Assembly: GCA_003452965.1 (NCBI GenBank)
Contig: DMMW01000006.1
Span: 30,744 to 36,776, forward strand
DNA length: 6,033 nucleotides
Source: Elusimicrobiota bacterium
Lineage (GTDB): Bacteria; Elusimicrobiota; UBA8919
Direction: 5' to 3'
Shown here: positions 1-6,033 of the stretch, piece after piece
Position numbering within the stretch: position 1 is the first letter of the stretch
Layout: the number at the start of each line of letters is the position of its first letter
Translations under genes and position numbers: made by a program
Notes under the pieces: model-generated
What the model was told of the DNA's origin: nothing
Seen by the model: the letters and a program-made list of their open reading frames with translations, nothing else
Databases searched by the model: none

Positions 1-16
1 CAATTAAAAGGAATTC

Positions 17-37
17 TAAAGTGTCAAAAATCACATA
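17..37. repeat. Short motif shared with the inverted-repeat end at 2429-2448
   Basis: Positions 22-37 read TGTCAAAAATCACATA. This matches 15 of 16 bases of the reverse complement of 2429-2444 (TGTCAAAAATGACATA), which is the inner part of the right inverted repeat of the 2093-2448 element. The preceding TAAAG (17-21) also resembles the TAAAGTA flanking that element. It may be the end of another copy of the same element or a shared protein-binding site. The motif is short and AT-rich, so chance is possible. Confidence 0.3.
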
Positions 38-122
38 CCGCTAAATATCTGAATCAAAAACTAAATTAGCTTAAAAAAATGCATTTTATACTGTAAAAAC
101 TTTGTTTCAAAATGATAAATTT

Positions 123-149
123 TGCCTTGACAATAAGGCATTTTTTATT
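123..149 (+). terminator. Weak intrinsic-terminator-like hairpin
   Basis: TGCCTT (123-128) pairs with AAGGCA (135-140) around the 6-nt loop GACAAT, followed by the T-rich tract TTTTTTATTT (141-150). This is the shape of a rho-independent terminator for a gene lying to the left of the window. The stem is only 6 bp with three G-C pairs, so termination would be weak. It overlaps the -35 element and spacer of the promoter for the next gene, so either reading, or both, could be true. Confidence 0.4.
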
Positions 150-155
150 TATACT
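127..155 (+). promoter_or_regulatory. Sigma70-type promoter of the outer-membrane barrel gene
   Basis: There is a perfect -35 TTGACA at 127-132, a 17-bp spacer and a -10 TATACT at 150-155, which is 11 of 12 consensus bases at ideal spacing. Transcription should start near 161-163. That lies only a few bases before the ATG at 165, so the mRNA would be leaderless or nearly so. This fits the absence of any Shine-Dalgarno sequence before the gene. The -35 sits in the loop and 3' arm of the terminator-like hairpin. Confidence 0.6.
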
Positions 156-164
156 TAATTGAAT

Positions 165-2087
165 ATGAAAATGTTGCGCAATTCGTCTATAATATTGCTG
201 GTTTTTGTTGTTTGTGTAAAACATCTTTTTGCTGCTCCTTCAGGCAATATTCAGTTGTTGTTAGCAGCCCCGGATCCTGCAACTGCAGGTGATAAAATAC
301 TTTTCCAAATTATAGCGTTAAATACGGGAGCAGAAATATGGAAAAATAGTCAATATTTTTTTGAAGTGGAAATATACGATGCAAATAAAAACTATATTAT
401 AAAAACCGACAAAATAACCGGTAAAAGTGATATAGTAAGCAGTGAAACGACATTAATTTACATACCTTTCAACATACCGACTTCTTTTGACGGCGATTAT
501 TTCTACAAAGCATCAATAACAGTAAATAATCAAAAAGTGTTTTTAAGTGAATTTCAAAATTTTACAGTTGTTCCGTTGTCAAAAGCGACTATAATATCAA
601 AACCGTCAAAAGTATCATTGGGTGGCAATACAATACTTTCATATAAACAATCCATTAAAACATACGAAATTTACGAATCTTCGCAAGATTATACGGGTTC
701 TTTTAATATTAATTTAGTCGGCAAGACATACGACGCCCCGGTATCACTTAATCTTTATGCTCTTTACAATAAAGAGGATAATTTTGATTTAGATAATTTT
801 CTTTTTAATTTTTATGGAAAAACAGCACAAATCGCCTTCGGAGATATCCAGCCTTCGTACAATTCATTGGTTCTTTACGGTGCAGGTGTCCGAGGATTAA
901 ATATTTCCGCAATTAAAGAAAGGTTTGGTGCTTCGGTAGTCGGAGCGGAATCATCAAAAAAAGTTGAAGGTACGGAAACTATAAACGGTACTTTTGAGAG
1001 ATATTTATATGGTGGTGAAATTAAGCAAGGTTTGGATATTTTAAATGCCTATTTTGCCGTTACATATATACAAAGTATAGACGATAAAGGATCAATTAAT
1101 GTTAAAGGACCTTCATTGCTGCCTATTAAGAATAATGTGATTGGCGGAACCGGTTATTTTGAGTTGACTGATTATGTCGGTATTAAGGGTGAATATGCTC
1201 AATCTGATTATTGGGAAGATATTTCGTCAGGTTCAGTTAAAGATAACGGATTAAAGGCAACGCTTTCACTTACAAATATCAGCAATACTTCATTTATCGG
1301 AAGTTATTCACGGATTGAACCTGATTTCAGGTCGCTGGGCGCCCCTTCTTCAACAAATGACAAAGAAATGTATGAAGTTTCCACTAGTTATTCTATACCT
1401 GACTGGGTTGGTATTTCCGCTTATTATAATATTTCGCACGACAATCTTGTAGAAGATTCTAATAAAACAACGACAAATCAAAATTTGATTAGTTCTTCTT
1501 TGTCTATACAAAGACCAACGATACCAATGCTTACATTTGGTTACTCAATCAATAGCGCCATAGGAGACCCTGATACATCACTTAACAATCAAACAGTAAC
1601 TCCATCAGCGAGTATTTCTCAATCAATAGGTCAAACAACATTAAGTATTTCGTATCAAAATTCAAAGTTTACCGATAAAACAAAAATTTCAGAAGATCTA
1701 AAAACGGATTCCGGAAATCTTAATATTTCAACACGTTTGGGAAAAAATATTTCAATATCTGCAGGTTCTACATTATCTAAAGTATATAATCTAATATCAT
1801 CAACTGTTACAAACTCAAATTCTTATTCAATGAACGTTAATTTTGCAAATATTATAGAGAATAAACTTTCATCTGCGATATGGGGTTCATACACAAAAAG
1901 CCATGATTATCCGTTACAATCTACGGATAATGAAAATATTACTGGAACCGCTGAAATAAGTTATAATATAAAAGATAACCTTTCGGCGACAATAGGATTT
2001 ACGCATACCGAATACATAAATGATATGAACGCAACAGACACATATAAAGACGAATCGGGAAATATAAGGCTGTCAATGAGTTTTTAA
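165..2087 (+). CDS. Secreted outer-membrane beta-barrel protein with N-terminal beta-sandwich-like domain
   Basis: The product is 640 aa. It starts with a clear Sec signal peptide: MKMLRN, a hydrophobic core to about residue 18, and probable cleavage after LFA (about residue 23). Residues about 25-140 look like an Ig/CARDB-type beta-sandwich: alternating hydrophobic strands with a 'PDPATAGDKILFQIIALNTG' stretch. From about 150 to the end, many short amphipathic strands rich in Tyr, Ser, Thr and Asn alternate with Asp/Asn/Gly turns, as in a large outer-membrane barrel. The chain ends in SMSF, with the terminal Phe typical of a BAM recognition signal. I see no plug domain or TonB box, so it is not a typical TonB receptor. 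I do not recognise the family and do not assign a substrate. A TTG at 159 and an ATG at 171 are alternative starts. The promoter places the transcript start after 159, so 165 is preferred. It precedes the rotor-like and stator genes in the same direction, but a 383-bp gap with its own promoter makes one operon uncertain. Confidence 0.85.
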   Translation: MKMLRNSSIILLVFVVCVKHLFAAPSGNIQLLLAAPDPATAGDKILFQIIALNTGAEIWKNSQYFFEVEIYDANKNYIIKTDKITGKSDIVSSETTLIYIPFNIPTSFDGDYFYKASITVNNQKVFLSEFQNFTVVPLSKATIISKPSKVSLGGNTILSYKQSIKTYEIYESSQDYTGSFNINLVGKTYDAPVSLNLYALYNKEDNFDLDNFLFNFYGKTAQIAFGDIQPSYNSLVLYGAGVRGLNISAIKERFGASVVGAESSKKVEGTETINGTFERYLYGGEIKQGLDILNAYFAVTYIQSIDDKGSINVKGPSLLPIKNNVIGGTGYFELTDYVGIKGEYAQSDYWEDISSGSVKDNGLKATLSLTNISNTSFIGSYSRIEPDFRSLGAPSSTNDKEMYEVSTSYSIPDWVGISAYYNISHDNLVEDSNKTTTNQNLISSSLSIQRPTIPMLTFGYSINSAIGDPDTSLNNQTVTPSASISQSIGQTTLSISYQNSKFTDKTKISEDLKTDSGNLNISTRLGKNISISAGSTLSKVYNLISSTVTNSNSYSMNVNFANIIENKLSSAIWGSYTKSHDYPLQSTDNENITGTAEISYNIKDNLSATIGFTHTEYINDMNATDTYKDESGNIRLSMSF

Positions 2088-2110
2088 AGTAGGTAATGTC
2101 AAAAATATTA

Positions 2111-2130
2111 TGAAAAATCGTGGTTTTTCA
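2111..2130 (+). terminator. Hairpin just after the barrel gene
   Basis: TGAAAAA (2111-2117) pairs with TTTTTCA (2124-2130) around TCGTGG, a 7-bp stem made almost entirely of A-T pairs. It lies 24 bases past the stop codon of the barrel gene and could help end its transcript. Having no G-C-rich core and no separate T-run, it is a weak candidate terminator. It also overlaps the inner part of the left inverted repeat. Confidence 0.25.
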
Positions 2131-2136
2131 CTAGAC

Positions 2137-2214
2137 CCCGTAAAGTAATGTTGACAATAATGTTTTCTCAACTTAATATTTCTATAACTAACATAAACTA
2201 CATTACTAACGGGT
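2137..2214 (+). repeat. Interrupted inverted repeat enclosing a promoter
   Basis: CCCGT (2137-2141, allowing one extra C) and AGTAATG (2144-2150) are mirrored by CATTACT (2201-2207) and ACGGG (2209-2213), with a small internal mismatch, around a roughly 50-base loop. The loop contains the TTGACA...TAATAT promoter. The arrangement could be an operator pair, a sub-terminal repeat of the surrounding MITE-like element, or an RNA stem when transcribed from outside. Confidence 0.35.
2151..2179 (+). promoter_or_regulatory. Sigma70-type promoter facing the rotor/stator genes
   Basis: A perfect -35 TTGACA at 2151-2156 is followed by a 17-bp spacer and TAATAT at 2174-2179 (4 of 6 -10 bases). The transcript would begin near 2186 and run through the hairpin region to the gene at 2471, giving a leader of roughly 285 bases. 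No equally good promoter is visible closer to that gene: TTGACA at 2439-2444 has no -10 at the right distance. Confidence 0.45.
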
Positions 2215-2385
2215 AGACGATGCTGATTTCTTAGATCAGTTTAACGCATAAAAAATTCCCGCCTGCATGCCCCAAATTTGTCGTTCAAATGGGCATTTGC
2301 TATTTAAAGCATTACGGCGGGCAGGTAAAATTGCTAAACTCCTCGCTACGCTCGTCAAACATAGCAATTTCTTAACAATTTTTTA
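2186..2385 (+). ncRNA. Candidate structured leader or small RNA
   Basis: Downstream of the promoter the sequence can fold into several nested stems. CTGAT/ATCAG lies at 2223-2227/2235-2239. CCCGCC/GGCGGG (2258-2263/2316-2321) closes a multi-branch region. Within it, TGCCC/GGGCA (2268-2272/2291-2295) continues into ATTTG/CAAAT (2276-2280/2286-2290), and TGCT/AGCA lies at 2298-2301/2308-2311. A 9-bp perfect stem AAATTGCTA/TAGCAATTT (2328-2336/2362-2370) has a 25-nt loop and is followed by a T-run near 2379-2384, which could terminate a short RNA. It matches no riboswitch class I know. The stems may simply be repeats of a mobile element. Confidence 0.25.
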
Positions 2386-2470
2386 AGCTAAAAACATCTA
2401 TATCGTTCAAAACCAAATTTTTCAATAATATGTCATTTTTGACATTACGTTAAAGTATTAAGGGGGAAAA

Positions 2471-3889
2471 ATGCAAATTAAAGTTAAAAGCATGCGAGTA
2501 AGGATGATAGGATTATTTGTTATTTTATTTACTTTTTTTGTTAGTATGGTTTTTGCACAGAAGGAATCCAAGTCATCTATTGAAACAAAAATTGCGATTG
2601 AAACAAATCTTGAAAGCAGATTAAAAAGGGTTCTTACTGAAATTACCGGCACGGAAAAAATAATTACAATTGTTAATGTTGAATTAATTAATGAAAAAAA
2701 AGAAACGCCGACAAAAAAAAAGGAAGATGATATAATCCTACCCGGGGTACCGCTTAAGGAATCTCTTGCAGAGAAAAAAGTTGAATCTGTTATGATGTCC
2801 GCCCTTGGGGAGGATACTCGTACAATGATAAAAAAACTTTCAGTAACTATAATACTGGATAAATCTATATCGGCGGGAGTTATGGAAATAGTAAAAAAAG
2901 TAGCATCGGGCTTGCTTGGAATAGATTATCAAAGAGGCGATATATTAGATGTTCAGCAAATGCGTTTCCAGAAAAATTTATTTTCATGGAATTCTTTGCT
3001 TTACCCTCCGAACATTTATTGGATATTTTCAGTACTTGCAGCTTTATTGCTTTCTGTTGCAATATCATCCTTTTTATTCGGACCATTTCAAAGGTTTGCA
3101 AAAGATTTAGTGTCTGCGGCGTCGACATCTGCAGCAGCATTAAAGGAAAGATCTTCGGAGCAGTCAGCGGGATTTTCTTCCAATGTCAGTTTGCCGGCAG
3201 AAATAAGCATGCCAACCGCTTCGAGAATTGAAAAGACAGCATCAGGTAAAGAACCTTTATTTTCATTTGTTAATAGTTCAAATTTAAAAGAATTAATATT
3301 TTTGATACAAAATGAACCTTCAAAAAACATAGCTACGGTAATTAATTATTTAAGTCCGGAATTATCTTCCCAAATATTAAAAGAAATTCCTCAAGATAGA
3401 AAAAGAGAAATTATATCAACACTTTCAAAAGTAGTAGAATTTAATGCGACAGATATTGAAAAGTATGAGTCACAACTAAAATCAAGGATAGATTTTTTAG
3501 TTGGAGGCACAGACAAAATATCAAAAATAATAGACACTTCAGATGAAAAAACTCAGATTGAAATTTTAAATGAATTGAACACTCTTGACCCTCAACTCGC
3601 AACTAAGATTCAAAAATCAATAGTTCATTTAGATATTCTTGCAACACTTGATTTGGCTGGACTACAACTAATCATAAAACAAATCGGCACATTTACATTC
3701 GGACAGATATTAAAAAATTTCTCAAATGATAAGCAGCAAAAAGTACTTTCAGTATTGCCGGCAGGCGCATCTATTAGAATAAAGCAGGAAATGGACCTCG
3801 GCAAACCGCTTACTGCACAACGTTTAGAAATAGAAAAAAAACGGCTTACAGATATTATTCGCAGAATGAGAGACAGGGGAATTATATAA
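2471..3889 (+). CDS. FliF (C-terminal third)-FliG fusion, rotor-like protein
   Basis: The product is 472 aa. Residues 1-29 are a hydrophobic N-terminal anchor or signal (possible cleavage after VFA). Residues about 44-166 match the last extracytoplasmic module of FliF (RBM3-like): LESRLKRVLTEITG, then KLSVTIILDK, then GIDYQRGDILDV, the counterpart of the FliF pattern GF..(K/E)RGD.L.V...PF. Residues about 183-204 are the second TM helix. A low-complexity Ser/Ala linker (about 212-262) leads to FliG. The FliG middle domain is about 270-344, with NEPS at 281-284 in place of EHPQ. A GG linker sits at 345-346 and the FliG C-terminal domain runs about 350-472. RBM1, RBM2 and the FliG N-terminal domain, which normally grips FliF, are absent. 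The covalent join would make that grip unnecessary. The C domain lacks usual torque-helix charges (L400 and G406 where R and D are expected) and has IVHL (384-387) instead of MFxF. Start 2471 is chosen for the strong GGGGG ribosome site at 2462-2466. It lies upstream of motA, supporting a stator-rotor role at the inner membrane. Confidence 0.85.
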   Translation: MQIKVKSMRVRMIGLFVILFTFFVSMVFAQKESKSSIETKIAIETNLESRLKRVLTEITGTEKIITIVNVELINEKKETPTKKKEDDIILPGVPLKESLAEKKVESVMMSALGEDTRTMIKKLSVTIILDKSISAGVMEIVKKVASGLLGIDYQRGDILDVQQMRFQKNLFSWNSLLYPPNIYWIFSVLAALLLSVAISSFLFGPFQRFAKDLVSAASTSAAALKERSSEQSAGFSSNVSLPAEISMPTASRIEKTASGKEPLFSFVNSSNLKELIFLIQNEPSKNIATVINYLSPELSSQILKEIPQDRKREIISTLSKVVEFNATDIEKYESQLKSRIDFLVGGTDKISKIIDTSDEKTQIEILNELNTLDPQLATKIQKSIVHLDILATLDLAGLQLIIKQIGTFTFGQILKNFSNDKQQKVLSVLPAGASIRIKQEMDLGKPLTAQRLEIEKKRLTDIIRRMRDRGII

Positions 3890-3906
3890 AAGAAGGATAC
3901 AGAATA

Positions 3907-3929
3907 TCCGCCACTGAAACATCGGCGGA
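3907..3929 (+). repeat. Hairpin in the spacer before motA
   Basis: TCCGCC (3907-3912) pairs with GGCGGA (3924-3929) around an 11-nt loop, giving a G-C-rich 6-bp stem that starts 18 bases after the stop codon of the FliF-FliG gene. There is no T-run after it, so it is more likely an RNA-processing or stability element, or a repeat, than a full terminator. Confidence 0.4.
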
Positions 3930-3939
3930 CAAGCAGGAT

Positions 3940-3991
3940 ACAGTACACAGTAACGGTGCACAGCACAAAGTTATAAAAGATGTTTGCTGTG
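3940..3991 (+). repeat. CACAG-rich low-complexity spacer with inverted repeat
   Basis: The stretch about 3940-3970 holds several imperfect ACAGTACACAG/GTGCACAGCAC units, a local composition unlike the surrounding AT-rich DNA. CACAGCA (3959-3965) is mirrored by TGCTGTG (3985-3991) around a 19-nt loop, ending 10 bases before the motA ribosome site. It may be a decayed repeat insertion, or a leader hairpin that tunes motA translation. Confidence 0.35.
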
Positions 3992-4001
3992 ACTAGTTTA
4001 T

Positions 4002-4007
4002 GGGAGA
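4002..4007 (+). promoter_or_regulatory. motA ribosome binding site
   Basis: GGGAGA ends 5 bases before the ATG at 4013, which is good Shine-Dalgarno spacing. This favours the start at 4013 over the in-frame ATG at 3980, which would add 11 residues (MFAVTSLWENI) and lies inside the 3' half of an inverted repeat with no ribosome site. Confidence 0.7.
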
Positions 4008-4012
4008 ATATT

Positions 4013-4789
4013 ATGGATTTGATGACTATTTTAGGAATTATTACAGGCTCAGGAGCCATACTTTTTGTAATGTGGCGTGGCAACATGATATACATGCTTT
4101 TTAATGTAGAAGCGCTAGTGTTGATTTTTGGAGGAACATTCGGCGCTGCAATGATAACATATCCTTGGCGGATAATAAAACAACTGCCGATTGCCCTTAA
4201 AATTATATTCTTTCCACCAAGACGTGTTAATAAAGAGAAATTGGTAAAACAAATAATTTTATTATCCGAGAATGCTAAACAAAACGGGATGGAATCGCTT
4301 CAAAATGATATGTCCAGCATTGAAACACCGTTTTTGATTGATGGACTCCAGATGGTAATTGACGGCTTAGAAATAGATATTGTAAGAGAAAAACTTGAAA
4401 AAGAAATATATTCTATAAGAAGAAGGCATCAACAGCTTGCAAATGTATTCCGTTCAATGGGTACTTATGCACCTATTTTTGGTTTATTAGGAACACTTGT
4501 GGGAGTTGTTCAAGTGCTTCGTAATCTAACCGATCCTCAAAGTTTAGGTGCCTCAATGGCTATCGCTATGACTGCGTCATTCTATGGTATTTTTTCAGCG
4601 AATTTCTTATTCTTACCTATTGCTGGAAAACTTACATCTCACAGTGATGAAGAAATTCTCCTTAAAGAAATAATTACAAAAGGTGTTATTTCTATACAAA
4701 AAGGGGATGTTCCTGTTGTAGTTGAAAAAAAATTGGAAGCCTTTATATCATTCAAGAAACGTAAAAAAGAATTTAAAAAGGCAAGTTAA
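4013..4789 (+). CDS. motA: Flagellar-type stator protein MotA
   Basis: The product is 258 aa, normal for a short MotA. It is the A subunit of the ion channel that drives rotation, five copies around two MotB in known stators. TM1 is about 3-20 and TM2 about 31-50, followed by the large cytoplasmic loop about 51-150 (GLQMVIDGLEIDIVREKLEKEI, residues 111-132, is family-typical). TM3 is about 153-171 (YAPIFGLLGTLVGVVQVL, with the conserved Pro at 154) and TM4 about 182-204 (GASMAIAMTASFYGIFSANFLFLPIAGKL). Four TM helices, loop size and the absence of a long C-terminal tail separate it from ExbB/TolQ and from the Zorya protein ZorA. In the loop segment AKQNGMESLQ (88-97), K89 and Q97 stand where the charged R and E that contact FliG are expected by eye. 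The stop codon lies inside the first 50-bp repeat of the cassette, and the last residues, KAS, are read from its edge. Motility or a related mechanical job is inferred from family and neighbours. Confidence 0.95.
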   Translation: MDLMTILGIITGSGAILFVMWRGNMIYMLFNVEALVLIFGGTFGAAMITYPWRIIKQLPIALKIIFFPPRRVNKEKLVKQIILLSENAKQNGMESLQNDMSSIETPFLIDGLQMVIDGLEIDIVREKLEKEIYSIRRRHQQLANVFRSMGTYAPIFGLLGTLVGVVQVLRNLTDPQSLGASMAIAMTASFYGIFSANFLFLPIAGKLTSHSDEEILLKEIITKGVISIQKGDVPVVVEKKLEAFISFKKRKKEFKKAS

Positions 4790-6033
4790 AATTAAAAGTT
4801 AAAATTAAAATAAAAAGCAAAAACATAGAGGCAAGTTAAAATTAAAAGTTAAAATAAAAATAAAAAGCAAAAACATAGAGGCAAGTTAAAATTAAAAGTA
4901 TAAATTAAAATAAAAAACAAAAACTAAGAGGCAAGTTAAAATTAAAAGTTAAAATTAAAATACTATGCAAGAATTAAGAGAAAGAACATATGAATTTTCA
5001 TTGGAAATAATTAAATTAATACAAAATATGCCAAATAATCAAGTATCTAAAATATTGGGAGGACAAATACTTCGCTCAGGTACTTCAATTGGTGCTAATG
5101 TTGAAGAAGCATATTCAGGTTTAACAAGAAAAGAGTTTTCTTATATTATTAACATCTCTCGTAAAGAATCAAATGAAACTAGATATTGGTTAAAACTATT
5201 ACTTAATTCTAATATTGCTGATAAGGAACAAGTAAAAAATCTATTGGTTGGGATAGAAGAACTAATAAAAATATTCACATCAATTGTAAAAAAATGCCGT
5301 GCCTCTTTGATTATAATTTTAACTTTAAACTTTTTACTTTTAACTTGCAGTTAAATTTTATGGCTGAATATCGTGAACGTAGAAGTGACCGAAGAACTCA
5401 AGAAAATCCCATTTGGTTAGCAGTATTATCTGATTTGATGACTAATCTTATGTTGTTTTTTCTTGTATTGTACGGATTTACACGACAACCTGATGATGTA
5501 AGAAAATCAATGACTCAAACACTTTCTGACAGATTTAAAGGTAAACAAGTAGACAAAACACTGATAAATGCTGAAAAAGCCGTAAAAAAGATTGAAGAAG
5601 AAGAAACTGCCGCAAGAATAAACAATTTGGTAAAAGATAAAGGACTTCAAGAATTTACTCAGGTTGAAATAAGCGAAAAATATGTAAAAATAACTTTAAA
5701 AACACCTATATTATTTTCTCCAGGTAGTGCTTCGCTAAAGGAAGAAGCGATGATATCTTTGAGGGAAGTCGCTAAAGCAATCAGGCCATTACCAAACTCT
5801 GTAATTGTAGAAGGTCATACTGATAATATACCTATAAGCGGAGGATTATATTTATCAAATTGGGAACTTTCAGTGGCAAGAGCGTATAGTGTTATTGATT
5901 TTCTAACAAAAACAGGAATAAGTCCAGAGCGATTTATAGCTGCCGGTTATGGTGAATTTCGGCCGGTTACTGATAATGATACTGAAGAAAGCAGAATGCA
6001 AAATCGACGTATTGAGATAAATGTAGTAAGATA

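Larger units (their letters stand above)
2093..2448. mobile_element. MITE-like segment with terminal inverted repeats
   Basis: GTAATGTCAAAAAT at 2093-2106 is repeated exactly, inverted, at 2435-2448. The similarity continues inward with small gaps: left ATTAT then GAAAAAT to 2118, right the same blocks separated by 5- and 1-base insertions back to 2418. Outside the repeats, TAAAGTA occurs directly at both sides (2085-2091 and 2451-2457) and could be a target-site duplication, though the junctions are 1-2 bases off. No transposase is encoded in the 356 bp. Inside are a promoter and several hairpins. This suggests a non-autonomous element or decayed insertion sequence, but I cannot name a family. 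The left repeat begins 5 bases after the barrel gene's stop codon. Confidence 0.45.

Overview
The window is AT-rich DNA from what looks like a diderm (Gram-negative) bacterium. It encodes an outer-membrane beta-barrel with a signal peptide and a C-terminal Phe, plus a MotB with a peptidoglycan-binding OmpA domain. I cannot place the phylum from this sequence. A deep-branching diderm lineage such as Elusimicrobiota or Omnitrophota is only a guess. All convincing genes lie on the + strand.

Layout: (1) 1-164 is noncoding: a short repeat-like motif near the left edge, then a hairpin plus T-run that overlaps a near-consensus sigma70-type promoter. (2) 165-2087 encodes a secreted outer-membrane protein with an N-terminal beta-sandwich-like domain and a large barrel; I do not recognise the family. 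(3) 2088-2470 is a 383-bp gap holding an inverted-repeat-bounded, MITE-like segment with a good promoter and several stable hairpins. (4) 2471-3889 encodes an unusual one-piece rotor protein: the membrane-proximal last third of FliF (RBM3-like region plus second TM helix) joined to the FliG middle and C-terminal domains. (5) 3890-4012 is a hairpin-rich spacer. (6) 4013-4789 is motA. (7) 4781-5354 is an inserted cassette: four 50-bp direct repeats, a gene for a 23S-IVP/four-helix-bundle protein, and an inverted copy of the repeat. (8) 5360-6033 is motB, reaching the right edge with at most its stop codon cut.

How the genes may work together: MotA and MotB form an ion-driven stator in the inner membrane, with the essential MotB Asp present at D25. 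The FliF-FliG fusion would be a compact rotor or partner embedded in the same membrane and facing MotA in the cytoplasm. No other flagellar gene is visible. The fusion lacks the FliF RBM1/RBM2 modules and a recognisable FliG N-terminal domain. By eye, the conserved charges of the FliG torque helix and of the MotA loop that meets it are both altered. The most interesting reading is a reduced, flagellum-derived rotary or force-generating machine, possibly linked to the outer-membrane barrel encoded upstream. That link rests on proximity only.

The second notable story is the four-helix-bundle cassette. It appears to have inserted exactly at the motA stop/motB start junction, duplicating the 'AGTTAA' stop-codon sequence so that motB still begins 5 bp after an upstream stop codon.
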